A model generated the notes under the pieces. It did not search any database. It was not told the origin of the DNA and saw only the letters and a program-made list of their open reading frames with translations. A stretch of 64,000 nucleotides of DNA from Hygrophila difformis (taxonomy: Eukaryota; Streptophyta; Magnoliopsida; Lamiales; Acanthaceae), in assembly GCA_030278955.1 (NCBI GenBank), contig JAOANR010000006.1, positions 26,109,763-26,173,762 of the forward strand, given 5' to 3'. A program made the translations under genes and the position numbers. Of this stretch, positions 1 through 10,007 are shown piece after piece (the stretch's first letter is position 1; every line of letters starts with the position of its first letter).

Positions 1-132
1 GGGGGTTTTATTTTAAAATTTCCCTTCCGATTTAAAAAAATAAATAAATCGGGCATTTTATTTCCTCAAAAGAAATTTTAGTACAAAAGTAGCGATATTT
101 TCCTAGCAAAATAGTATCTAACAATAGAAGCT

Positions 133-468
133 CTAGTGTCTCATGACATCCTCCGGTGGGGTAGCAGGATCTTCCTCCGGATCTTCCTCCTCCGAACTCG
201 GCGGCATCAGCTCGTCAAAGATAGTGTTTAAGTCCCGCCTGTGGGCATCGATGTATTCTTTTAGTATTAAGTTTTGCATAGTGAGGGTTTGGACTTGGCG
301 CTCGAGTTGGTTTATGCGGTGATGATCCGCCTCTCTCAAGTTGCCCATGTGATGTAAATTGGCCTCCAATTGAGCCATACGGTACTTCATTTGCTCTAGG
401 GTTTGGTGGGAATCGAGATGTACACTCATCATCCTGACCATCAACTGCATCATGTCTTGACTAGCCAT
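133..468 (-). CDS. Small coiled-coil leader ORF of an LTR retrotransposon
   Basis: The ORF encodes 111 aa and lies about 390 bases downstream of the primer-binding site of the minus-strand element, where a leader or gag-like ORF would be expected. Residues 1 to about 85 look like a coiled coil, with heptad-like Leu, Met and Ile and many charged residues. The C-terminus is strongly acidic with Pro (SSEEEDPEEDP). There is no zinc knuckle and no recognisable gag domain. A similar coiled-coil plus acidic-tail protein, frameshifted, is encoded at 58365-58807, which suggests a recurrent retroelement ORF. Function is unknown. Confidence 0.5.
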   Translation of the reverse strand: MASQDMMQLMVRMMSVHLDSHQTLEQMKYRMAQLEANLHHMGNLREADHHRINQLERQVQTLTMQNLILKEYIDAHRRDLNTIFDELMPPSSEEEDPEEDPATPPEDVMRH

Positions 469-496
469 CTAGCGCAAGCAAGAGATCTAAGTTAAT

Positions 497-655
497 ATTC
501 GCCAAGATTCTAAGTTCAATTCGCCAAGATTCTAGGTTCAATTCGCCAGGATTCTAAGTTCAAGTTTTGCCAAGATTCAAAGTCCAAGTTTCCAAGATTC
601 TAAGTTCAAGTTTCCAAGATTCTAAGTTCAAGTTTCCAAGATTCTAACTTCACAA
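497..655. repeat. Minisatellite, about 21-23 bp unit
   Basis: About seven imperfect tandem copies of a unit containing CCAAGATTCTAAGTTCAA. It lies between the primer site and the leader ORF of the retroelement, in the untranslated leader on the minus strand. Confidence 0.85.
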
Positions 656-855
656 CAGAGATGCAACATGCAAATGCAAATGATATTTCCCCCCAATAAT
701 AATTTAATGCCCCACATATATATATTTTTCCATGGGTTTTAAAATAAAAAATTTTTCCATGGAGATAATACTTTAAAATTTAAAATAATAGTCAAAATAC
801 TAATAATAGTTTAAAAATAATAATGGTTTAAAAATAATAGTTTAAAAATAGCCGG

Positions 856-867
856 GCTCTGATACCA
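856..867 (-). promoter_or_regulatory. Primer-binding site, initiator tRNA-Met type
   Basis: The minus strand reads TGGTATCAGAGC, the standard plant LTR-retrotransposon primer site complementary to the 3' end of initiator tRNA-Met. It is 3 bases from the LTR end at 871, and its position fixes the element as minus-strand. Confidence 0.92.
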
Positions 868-870
868 ACT

Positions 871-3480
871 TGTAACACCCCAGTTTTTGGTCACCCAGGT
901 CGGGATGTCACCGCCACATCTCCCTAGTAAGACACGGTTTCTCCGAGCTTACTAAAGAGATGCAAGGCTAGGTATTGTCGTATTTAAAAACATTTAAATC
1001 ATTCAAAATAGCCCATACAATATAATTCGAAAATAACAATAGCATAGCGCAGCGGAAATATTTGGTTTAGTACAGTATCGCAGCGGAAAGTATAAAAAGG
1101 GCCGACATAGCCAAAACACGGGTTAAACAGGCCCGTTCATAATATAGTCTAAGTACGAAATTTAAAAGCAAAATAAGTGTTCCCCAAAATCCCATGCATT
1201 AATCGTGCTCACACATGCTCATTCCACATACTCTGTAAGGAAAGGAATAAAAATGGTTTTGGTCAGCAAAATTGCTGAGTAAGTTAACACATGCATGATC
1301 GTAGGGTTTAAAAGCCATTAATTTAATAATTTAACAAAAGCATGATAATAACATAATATTTAATCTAATCTAATCAACTAACCAATAGCATAATTTATCT
1401 CAGGGCTCTATTTAATAGCACATATCACATGGTTTAAGATAAAAGCCATAATTTAAATAAAGCATTTAAATAATTTAATTGGACAACAACATAATTTAAT
1501 CTAATTTAATTTAATTTAGAATCCCCATTACATTCCCGATTTTGTATTTCAAGGTTTCACGATAGCATCGCGATGTCAACAAGTTTAGCCGGTAGCCCGG
1601 CGGCCGCAACCGTATCAGCCATACCCAGTACCACTCCGGAGCCTCGGGAAACCCATACGAATATTCACGAGAGTGTAGGCTCTATATTTCACCGTTTAGG
1701 CAATCCATATCTCAAGTTTAGCGCGCGGGGTCACCATCGTCCATTACGACACGAAGTGAATCGTTAGGGGGCACCCTGCAGAGCACTCACCCCTAATTTT
1801 AATTTATCAAGTTTGTAAGGGGATTTAATTTTAAAAATCTGACTTCAATTGTATTTATTTAAAAATAATATCTCAACTCGTTTCAACCCTAAAGGTTAAT
1901 TCCATGTTTCAACAAGATTTCAAGATTTCGTTTCGGTAAACCACAGTTTACTCTAAAATTCGTCTAAAATCAGATTTAATTCCAAAAATTCCAAAATTTC
2001 ATATCTGACTCGGAAACATCAAGATCTACAACTTTCGTGTTTTAACTTTTTCGATCCGAGATACCTAAGTAGGTCAAAATCACCAATTTTCGCATAAGAA
2101 TAATTCTGTCCGAGTTTAATGTGTCACAGTTTAAAGATTTCGAATTCTACCATAGCAATTCAACTCCAAATTTAATGAAATTTGACAGGGATCATCTTAC
2201 GACAATTATCTACGACTTTCATGTTCGGCCAAAGATCTAAAACAGTCTAGATCCTATGTCAAAAACGTGATCAAGATCATTCCTAAGTTCTGTCCAAGAT
2301 TTCAAGATCTAGATTCAAACAGCTCGGTTTCGGTGGGTTTTCTCATATCAAATCATCTCTAAAAATTCTCAAAAATTTACAGTAGCTAGATCTAAGTCTT
2401 AGGAACGTTTTTTGTGTTTTAAGTTTTTCCGTTTGAGTTCGTTTTAAGGTTCGGAAAAATTCAACAAATCTGTTGCGCCGGTAGAAAGTTTAGATTGACA
2501 GATTTTCGATTTCTTGATAATCTTTTAGTTTTGAATGTTTTAATTCATCCCAAAACCATGTAAGAGTTAACTTACAGAGTTTACGAACGTCCGGGATCGT
2601 CTATTCGAAGGCGTGGCTTCCAGTCCACCGTTTCTCCTCTCCGTTCGTCGGGTTCTACGATCTAGATCCAATTCGAGGTGTAGAAAGAAAAAGGAGATGA
2701 TTAGGATTCGTTTTCGAATCGTTTATTGAATAAAGATTGGATCGAGACTTACCACGACTATGGAGATCTGTAGAGAAACTCGTCCAACAGCGTTCGTCTT
2801 GGTTTCGTGCCTCCGACGACTCCGGATTTAGGGTTTCGAACGTATGGAAGGTTGTAGGGTTTTGTAAACTTGTTTGGGGCTCCCAAGGGCTTTATTTATA
2901 GATTTCCCAAGCCCTAGGGCGTCCAACATCTGACCTAAAGGTCTTGGGTCGAGATATGTTCAACCGAAAGTCGAAAAATCCGCGTTCGGGCGAGAGATTC
3001 ACGCAACGGGCGAATCTGTCATGTGGCGCGGTCGTGGCGCGCTGTTCCTTGTTTCACCGCGCGGCCACCGCGCGACACTCGCCTGGACTTCGGTCAGGGC
3101 GGGTTGTGCGATCCGTCGTGCTTTTCCGCCTCTCTTTCGGGTTTTTATCCCTCTATGCTCCCGAATTCCGATTCCCGGGGTATATTGGGGTTTCTACTTT
3201 CTCCCTAAATTTATTCTCGGGTCTAATTGGATGTTTTGGACTCGAATCCTCGAGTTCATTAGTGTCGGGTTTCGGTGTACAATTTATTTATCCTTAATCA
3301 ATTCTTTTTATTTAATTAAATTCCTTTAATTCTTTTTTAAGTTAAATCTCATTTTCTCATTTCCTTTCTTTATTTATTAATTTATTTGCTGGATTTATTT
3401 ATTTATTTTATTTATTGTATTTATTGTTTATTTATTTAATTATTGTTTTATTTTATGTTGGAAAATTCTCGGGTATTACA
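871..3480 (-). mobile_element. 5' LTR of a retrotransposon (about 2.6 kb)
   Basis: On the plus strand the segment begins TGTAACACCC and ends GGGTATTACA, giving the TG...CA ends and the 5-base inverted termini TGTAA/TTACA of an LTR. The primer site abuts it at 856-867. A TATA box sits at 2891-2903 on the minus strand. The length fits the long LTRs of Tekay/Del chromoviruses. The partner LTR lies outside the window, so LTR identity and insertion age cannot be judged. ORFs within it look like chance reading frames. Confidence 0.85.
2891..2903 (-). promoter_or_regulatory. TATA box of the LTR promoter
   Basis: The minus strand reads ATCTATAAATAAA, a strong plant TATA box. It would start transcription near 2860, running left through the rest of the LTR into the internal region. 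Confidence 0.7.
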
Positions 3481-4150
3481 CCGGTAGTCTCCTTTGAGGA
3501 GAAAAATGTCATTGGCCTGAACCGGTGGGGCCAAACAACACCTATCAAGTTATCCTATACCAACAATCATATTATATTATTAGAGATGAGTATATATACT
3601 TATGGATCAGATTGGTTTATGTAAAATTTGTAACTCCTTAATGACATATTGCGATTACCGAATATGCAAACTTCGGACTAGTTACTATCTTGAATGTTAA
3701 TTTATTTAACTATAAATTGGATTTGGGGGGACATTCCCGAAAATGTATTTTTAAACGAAGATTTTATATTACTAATTGAAGTCTCGTTTCAATAATGATG
3801 TGATCCTTATTTAAGCCGGACTCGTACTACTACGATTAGACAAGAAAAAAATAATTAACATCATAACTTTGTCCGATCTCCAATTCAGTCTCATATTTAT
3901 TTAATTTGTCTAAAGTTGTCATAACTTCTTTATTTGTGTCTAATTAGGTACACAGCACCTTAATCATCCTAAACGTTAACATGGTGTTGTAATTAGGCAT
4001 GTGATTAGGATGATTAATGTGATATGTGACGTGACATGGCACTCTTTGGAAAAATTCAGTAAATATGAGATTGAATTAGAGATCGGAAAAAATTATGGAA
4101 CTAGATGGGTGTTTTTTTTTTCCATTTTAATTACCATGGCTAAAAAAATA
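3481..4150. other. Intergenic AT-rich stretch
   Basis: Follows the LTR end. I see no gene, no paired terminal repeats and no RNA gene here. Its first bases should carry the target duplication of the retroelement, but the other flank is outside the window. Confidence 0.5.
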
Positions 4151-4340
4151 CTCCCTCCGTCCCATTCCAAATGTCCTACTTACTATTTTTGGATGTCCCA
4201 TTACAAATGTCTTCTTTCTATAAATAGAAATAATTTTCCCCTCCAACAACTATGTGGACCCCACCATATACTCACAAACCAACTCTACCTTAATTCTCGT
4301 GCCCAACAGTAACAAGACACTTGGAATGGGACGGAGGGAG
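4151..4340. mobile_element. Stowaway MITE (Tc1/mariner type)
   Basis: The termini are inverted repeats starting CTCCCTCCGTCCCATTCC and ending GGAATGGGACGGAGGGAG, flanked by TA duplications at 4149-4150 and 4341-4342. It is 190 bp with no coding capacity. A truncated relative lies at about 50222-50369. Confidence 0.93.
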
Positions 4341-4499
4341 TATGTGTGTGGCATTTGGTGAGGTATAATTGGGTGAAAACGTTGGATTTTGACTTTTGAG
4401 TAAATTTTGGGGGGAAAGGATGAAATTTTTGAACAAGTGCATCCGGCCCTAGTTCACCGCATAGACACCCTCTATTCAGGTGGCCGTGTACCATTTGTT

Positions 4500-6050
4500 C
4501 AGCTAACATTGGTCTTTTCATTTTAGTTTTTCTTTTTTTAAAAAAAATATTGATGAATGTCGTATAAGTAAATAAGTTATACTATGTGGGATGAAATTTA
4601 GTCTAGTGGTCAAGTCTCTAATTTCCAATCTTATTATTAGGGTTCAATTCCTCACTCAGCCTATAACTCTCTCCTTTATTCTTTTATAATTTATGTAACT
4701 TGGGCTTCCACCTCTCGCTTTTGCTCGCCTTCTAAGGTTGTTCAACAAAACAGTTGTATTTTTTTTTAACAACTTCTTTGTTTGTTTTATTAAGGGTATT
4801 TTTAAGGAAATAATGGGTGTAGCTATAAGATGGAAATGTTCATTAATTAGTCCATTAGTTAAAAATATATATATTCATTCATTCCCCAAAAAAAGAAAAG
4901 AAAAAAGAAAATATTTAAAACAAGAACTAGACCATTGAAGTAAGACGACGATATTATATTATATCAAATTCAAGAAACTCGTTATTTCACATCATGTATT
5001 TTCTACTTTCTAGTCATTGCCCCAATGAATTAAACAATTAATATATTTTTCTATTTCAGCCAACATTGGTCTTTTCATTTTAATTTCTCATTTTTCTTTT
5101 TTTGGTGAATGTATGAGTAAATAAGTTATATGTGGGGATAATGACTTATTCTAGCTAATGGTTAAGTCTCTAATTTCCAATCTTATAATTAAGAGTTTGA
5201 TTCGTCATCCGGCCCCTATCACTTTGTAATTTGTATGGCTTGGACTTCCATCCTCGCCTTTTGGACTTCTAAGGTTGTGTAAAAAAAATATATTTTTATT
5301 TTTATTTTATTAAGGGTATTTTAAAGAAATATTGGGTGTGGCTAAGATGGAAATGTTCATTAATTAGTCCATTAGTAAAAAATATATATATTCATTATTC
5401 ATTCCCCAAAAAAAAAAAAAAAAAACATTTGAAACAAGAACTAGACCATTGAAGTAAGACGATGATATTATATTATATATCAAATTCAAGAAACTCGTTA
5501 TTTCACATCATGTATTTTCTACTTTCTAGTCATTGCCCCAATGAATTAAACAATTAATATATTTTTCTATTTCAGCCAACATTGGTCTTTTCATTTTAGT
5601 TTCTCATTTTTCTTTTTCTGGTGAATGTATGAGTAAATGAGTTATATGTGGGGATAATGACTTACTCTATCTAATGGTTAAGTCTCTAATTTCCAATCTT
5701 ATAATTATTAGGAGCTTGATTCGTCATCCGGCCCCTATCACTTTGTAATTTATATGGCTTGGACTTCCATCCTCGCCTTTTGCTCGACCTCTAAGATTGT
5801 GTAAAAAAATATATATTTTTAATTTTTTATTTTATTAAGGGTATTTTTAAAGAAATATTGGGTGCGGCTAAGATGGAAATGTTCATTAATTAGTCCATTA
5901 GTCAAAAAAAATAATAATAATAATAAAAAATTAAAACAAGAACTAGAGCTATGAAGTAAGATGATGAAATTATGTTATATCAAATGCAAGGAACTCGTTA
6001 TTACACATCATGTCTTTGTACTTTCTAGTCATTGCCCCAGTGAATTAAAC
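4500..6050. repeat. Tandem triplication, units of about 560, 516 and 478 bp
   Basis: Three successive units start with the same CAGCYAACATTGGTCTTTTC sequence at 4500, 5057 and 5573 and share most of their length. Each ends near the phrase CATTGCCCCARTGAATTAAA. Each carries a SINE-like tRNA-derived segment with a B-box-like GGTTCAATTC (clearest at 4641-4650) and the sentence-like block found also in the SINE at 51917-52090. The third unit stops just before the defensin-like gene. Confidence 0.88.
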
Positions 6051-6062
6051 CATGCATTAATA

Positions 6063-6524
6063 TTATTGACTCGGAGATTCTTCGCACTCGAGCTTGCGAC
6101 AAAGGCAGTCCGACCCAAGACATACTCCCGATTCATAACCAGCATGTTTTCTTATGCAATCATTAGCGCATCCAATTCTGGTCCAAATAGTGTCATTGCA
6201 CCTAACATGTGGGTTCGCTACATAACACGGGGATGCTTCAATAGCAATAGGCATAGCTGCTGCTGCTGTCATCATATCCCCTACAACAACTTAACACACA
6301 ACAACTAAATAAATTAATAAGACTGAAATGCTTCTACTCCTTACATTAGTATCAATTAAATAAGAGAAACAAAAACTAAACAAGGGTATTAATTTCCAAT
6401 GAAAACATATAGTACTCCACTATATAATATATATAGTAGACATGTATGATTATACTATATATGTTTTACCCCAAATGAAGATCAGGGAGAAAAATAACAC
6501 AACTTCCCGTAGTTTTGATGCCAT
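6063..6524 (-). CDS. Defensin-like (DEFL) cysteine-rich secreted peptide
   Basis: Two exons on the minus strand, 6524-6470 and 6280-6063, give 90 aa. The intron (6281-6469) has GT and AG ends and the phase closes exactly. Exon 1 encodes a signal peptide (MASKLREVV then LFFSLIFIW). The mature part has eight cysteines spaced C-x8-C-x9-C-x3-C-x11-C-x4-C-x-C-x4-C, including the CxxxC and CxC pairs and a GVC gamma-core-like step of the cysteine-stabilised alpha-beta fold. A signal-peptide exon followed by a cysteine exon is the usual DEFL layout. Such peptides are secreted and act in defence or reproductive signalling; which applies here cannot be read. The residues between signal and first Cys (about 20) are longer than usual. 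TATA-like sequences on the minus strand lie at 6561-6570 and about 6608-6618. Confidence 0.8.
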
Positions 6525-6675
6525 GAATGTTTTGGGTTTCATTAGTGGACTTCTCCTTTCTTTTATAATGGATTTTTTTTTTCCCCTTTGTTTTTTGTAC
6601 CTCTCTATAGTCTTTTAATTGAACTTTAAACTTTTTTTTTGCTATTTAGGACTTAGGAGAGGGACCGTTATATTG

Positions 6676-7175
6676 NNNNNNNNNNNNNNNNNNNNNNNNN
6701 NNNNNNNNNNNNNNNNNNNNNNNNNNNNNNNNNNNNNNNNNNNNNNNNNNNNNNNNNNNNNNNNNNNNNNNNNNNNNNNNNNNNNNNNNNNNNNNNNNNN
6801 NNNNNNNNNNNNNNNNNNNNNNNNNNNNNNNNNNNNNNNNNNNNNNNNNNNNNNNNNNNNNNNNNNNNNNNNNNNNNNNNNNNNNNNNNNNNNNNNNNNN
6901 NNNNNNNNNNNNNNNNNNNNNNNNNNNNNNNNNNNNNNNNNNNNNNNNNNNNNNNNNNNNNNNNNNNNNNNNNNNNNNNNNNNNNNNNNNNNNNNNNNNN
7001 NNNNNNNNNNNNNNNNNNNNNNNNNNNNNNNNNNNNNNNNNNNNNNNNNNNNNNNNNNNNNNNNNNNNNNNNNNNNNNNNNNNNNNNNNNNNNNNNNNNN
7101 NNNNNNNNNNNNNNNNNNNNNNNNNNNNNNNNNNNNNNNNNNNNNNNNNNNNNNNNNNNNNNNNNNNNNNNNNNN
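6676..7175. other. Assembly gap (500 N)
   Basis: Exactly 500 N. It removes the sequence upstream of the viral movement protein, where a coat protein would be expected. Reading frames drawn across it have no meaning. Confidence 0.99.
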
Positions 7176-7176
7176 T

Positions 7177-7950
7177 AGAGATGGTCTTCTTGGAACTATG
7201 GTAGGAAATTTATATGCTGGGAAGTTAATGTTTGACATACATCCCAGAATTTCCTATAACTTAGCTGACCAAGATTTTAGTAGAGTTCTAACCCTTCATC
7301 AGGATTTTAAAAGAAAAGATCTGATGAAAGAAGGGAACAGGCCATATTCTATAACTTATAGAATCTCTTATGCACTTTCCAATAGTCATCATTCTGACTT
7401 ATTTCTCAGGAAAGAATATATAGAAATTCCTAGAATTTTCAAGGAATTTGCTAAAGTCATGACTCCAAATCCTACCCAGATTCCAAGGTTAGGAGGAGTA
7501 GACATACAAATAAGAGATCATCCAATTCTAGACAGATCAACGAGTGCTAGAATTGAGTACGCAAGCCGTATGTCTTTTTCGGAAGACAGAATTATGGCAT
7601 ATAAAGGGAAGGAGTTCATCAAAGATCTAACTCCTCAATCCATTGGGGTAGATAATATAAAGATAAAATGCCCTGAAGGATGGAAAGAAATACGAGTAAT
7701 ATTCGACATCACTGAAAAGATTAACCGTTTTCCATGTGATGACTTATACTACTTGCAGCAGCCATCAATTGGAACCTATGAAGGAACAATTGAAATTGCA
7801 GGACACGAGATCAGAGTCTTAGGCACCGCCGGAAAAGACAATGGGGTTATGATTTTGGGATTAAGTTTTCTCGAAAATCATAAACCATGGGTAAGAAAGG
7901 ATAATGGTATAGAATTTAATCTGAAGGGTCACACCATCAGAATTAAATGA
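7177..7950 (+). CDS. Caulimovirid movement protein (30K type), 5' partial
   Basis: The visible part is 257 aa, open from the gap edge to the stop at 7950. The first 110 residues match the 30K-superfamily movement protein of caulimovirids and badnaviruses: a GKLMFDIHP start, a DLA-like step, then SITYRISYALSNSHHSD and a following IEI block. These proteins modify plasmodesmata so that virus can pass from cell to cell. The C-terminal 140 residues are less diagnostic and end in GLSFLENHKPW. In relatives with this gene order the coat protein lies N-terminal on the same polyprotein, which would be in the N run. The stop overlaps the polymerase start as ATGA. Confidence 0.75.
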   Translation, partial: RDGLLGTMVGNLYAGKLMFDIHPRISYNLADQDFSRVLTLHQDFKRKDLMKEGNRPYSITYRISYALSNSHHSDLFLRKEYIEIPRIFKEFAKVMTPNPTQIPRLGGVDIQIRDHPILDRSTSARIEYASRMSFSEDRIMAYKGKEFIKDLTPQSIGVDNIKIKCPEGWKEIRVIFDITEKINRFPCDDLYYLQQPSIGTYEGTIEIAGHEIRVLGTAGKDNGVMILGLSFLENHKPWVRKDNGIEFNLKGHTIRIK

Positions 7951-10007
7951 CAAGTCCATTCTCCATTTATATCTCAATAGGGATAATATATGAAGAATAT
8001 AAGTCAGAATATTTCGCAGCTTATATTGATTCAGGATCAGGTATTTGCACGGCAAAACCAGGAGTTTTCCCTAGCGAAGCTATGGAATCATTACCCATTA
8101 TTGCAGGAAGAGATTTTTCCCAAAAAATCTTAGTACTAAATAAGGGTATTCGACAAGCCAATATCATGATTGGAGGAGCATTTGGTACACCTTGGTATAA
8201 GGTAAAAACGCCTCCTATTTACTTTCATGACACAGGAGCGGATATTTTGTTAGGGAACAATTTTATACAATCCTTTACAAAATATGTTCAAGATAACAAA
8301 AGAAATTTGTTAATATTCACCACAAGTTGTGGAAATGAGATACAGGTGTTGCGCAGGGAAAAGGCATTCAACAGGTTAATGCCTATATTATTTCGCAGCA
8401 AACGTGGTGATAATGATGCCAAACTAACCCATCCAAAAATGCAGGATAAAAGAAAGTTTGGTAAGGCTTTGTTGTCTTTTAGACAGCAAGGATTTGATGA
8501 AGCTTCTATTGAGGAAATTATAAACCTCAAAGAAGCAATGCAGGAAATGAAGTCATTAAATATAACTTCACTAGACATTGATGGGGAAACTAAATTGTCC
8601 CTCGAAAATGTCAAAAGACTTATCCAGAGAAACTTTAACGAGGATCCTCTGGCATGGTGGGATAAAAACAAGATCGAAGCTACTCTACAGGTAAAAGAAC
8701 AATATAAATATGAGTATGTTCGATACAAACCCATCTTAATGAATATGCAGGATAAGAAAGATATGCAGCAAATTATCAAGGAGCATATTGATCTTAAACT
8801 CATCGAGCCTGGAGTCTCAGCTTATAGTAGCCCTGGATTCCTGGTAAGAAACCACGGTGAAATAAAGAGAGGTAAACCCAGGTTGGTAATAAACTATCAA
8901 GGTATTAACAAAATAATACAGTTTGATGGTTATTACATTCCGAGTAGAGAACACTTAATTGATTGCATCAAAGGTGCTAAAGTGTTTTCTAAATTTGATT
9001 GCAAATCTGGTTTCTATCAGATTAAGATGGAGAATGAGTCGAAGAAATTCACAGCATTCTCCACCCCACAAGGGCAATATATTTGGAATGTTATGCCAAT
9101 GGGACTTTCTAATGCCCCTCAGATATTCCAAAGAAAGATGGATAATCTATTTAAGGACTATCTAGAGTCTATGTTCGTCTACATAGATGACATTCTGATT
9201 GCATCTCGAAATATTAAAGAGCATATTAAACATCTTGAAATATTTTCTGATGCATGTCACAGGGAAGGTCTAGTTCTCTCTGAGAAAAAGGCCACTATCG
9301 CTGCTAACAAAATTGAATTCTTAGGAGTTCAAATTGATGAAGCAGGAATAGAGTTACAGGAACACATTGTGGAGAAAATCCGCAATTTTCCTGATATATT
9401 AAAAGACAAGAAACAACTTCAGAGTTTCTTAGGAGTTGTAAATTTTGCGGGTATGTTTATTAAAGACCTTGCAAAATATAGAAAGGATATTAGACAACTC
9501 CTGAAAGAGACTGAAAGCTCTAGATGGAAATCGGAAGAAATCCATACCAAGAGAATTCGTGAACTAAAGCAAGTCTGCAATAGCTTGCCAAAACTCGCGA
9601 TACCTCAGGATGAGGATGAGCTGGTAGTCTACACAGACGCCAATGATTTTCGATGGGCAGGAGTGCTCATGAGAAAAACAACTACGGGTCAAGAACCTTG
9701 TAGATACACAGGAGGGTTGTTCACTGAACAACAAGCCAAACTTTGGCATATTAACGAAAAGGAATTCTTTGCAGTATGGAAAACATTTAAAAAATGGCCT
9801 TTATTCTTACTTGCAAAGAAATTTGTATTAAAAGTTGATAATACTAATGTTAGGGCTTTTTTAAAAAATAAACTTGAATCAAAAATTGAAAAAGCTCGTA
9901 TTATCAGATGGCAAGCTGAATGTCAATATTATACTTATGATATTGATGTTATAAAATCTCATGAAAATGTTCTTGCAGATTTCCTAACGAGAGATGGAAG
10001 CATTTGA
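7947..10007 (+). CDS. Pararetroviral polymerase: aspartic protease, reverse transcriptase, RNase H
   Basis: Intact ORF of 686 aa. Near residues 26-32 it has the YIDSGSG aspartic protease signature, with a second DTGADILLG near residue 95. The reverse transcriptase occupies about residues 250-480: palm motif FDCKSGFYQI, then MPMGLSNAPQIFQ and the catalytic YIDD. RNase H follows from about residue 555, with VVYTDAND, the Glu in NEKEFFAVW, VDNTN and a final LADFLTRDG. In the living virus the protein would copy pregenomic RNA into DNA. The start codon overlaps the movement protein stop, and the last 14 bases overlap the next ORF. No frameshift or internal stop is present. The codon and base composition match its plant surroundings. 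Confidence 0.93.
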   Translation: MTSPFSIYISIGIIYEEYKSEYFAAYIDSGSGICTAKPGVFPSEAMESLPIIAGRDFSQKILVLNKGIRQANIMIGGAFGTPWYKVKTPPIYFHDTGADILLGNNFIQSFTKYVQDNKRNLLIFTTSCGNEIQVLRREKAFNRLMPILFRSKRGDNDAKLTHPKMQDKRKFGKALLSFRQQGFDEASIEEIINLKEAMQEMKSLNITSLDIDGETKLSLENVKRLIQRNFNEDPLAWWDKNKIEATLQVKEQYKYEYVRYKPILMNMQDKKDMQQIIKEHIDLKLIEPGVSAYSSPGFLVRNHGEIKRGKPRLVINYQGINKIIQFDGYYIPSREHLIDCIKGAKVFSKFDCKSGFYQIKMENESKKFTAFSTPQGQYIWNVMPMGLSNAPQIFQRKMDNLFKDYLESMFVYIDDILIASRNIKEHIKHLEIFSDACHREGLVLSEKKATIAANKIEFLGVQIDEAGIELQEHIVEKIRNFPDILKDKKQLQSFLGVVNFAGMFIKDLAKYRKDIRQLLKETESSRWKSEEIHTKRIRELKQVCNSLPKLAIPQDEDELVVYTDANDFRWAGVLMRKTTTGQEPCRYTGGLFTEQQAKLWHINEKEFFAVWKTFKKWPLFLLAKKFVLKVDNTNVRAFLKNKLESKIEKARIIRWQAECQYYTYDIDVIKSHENVLADFLTRDGSI

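Larger units (their letters stand above)
1..870 (-). mobile_element. 5' internal region of an LTR retrotransposon (partial)
   Basis: This is the internal region just downstream of the LTR at 871-3480, read on the minus strand. It holds the primer site (856-867), a minisatellite leader (497-655) and a short ORF (133-468), then runs off the left edge of the window. No gag, protease or reverse transcriptase domain is visible, so the superfamily is not proven. The long LTR starting TGTAACACCC is typical of Ty3/gypsy chromoviruses of the Tekay/Del type, which is my inference. Confidence 0.75.

Noticed and set aside
2944..3329. ORFs of 61-117 aa in the GC-rich part of the LTR
   Set aside because: Three overlapping frames, none with domain features, lie upstream of the LTR TATA box on the opposite strand.
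6619..7950. One 443-aa ORF from 6619 to 7950
   Set aside because: It crosses a 500-N gap, so the frame on the two sides cannot be connected. Only the part from 7177 is annotated.
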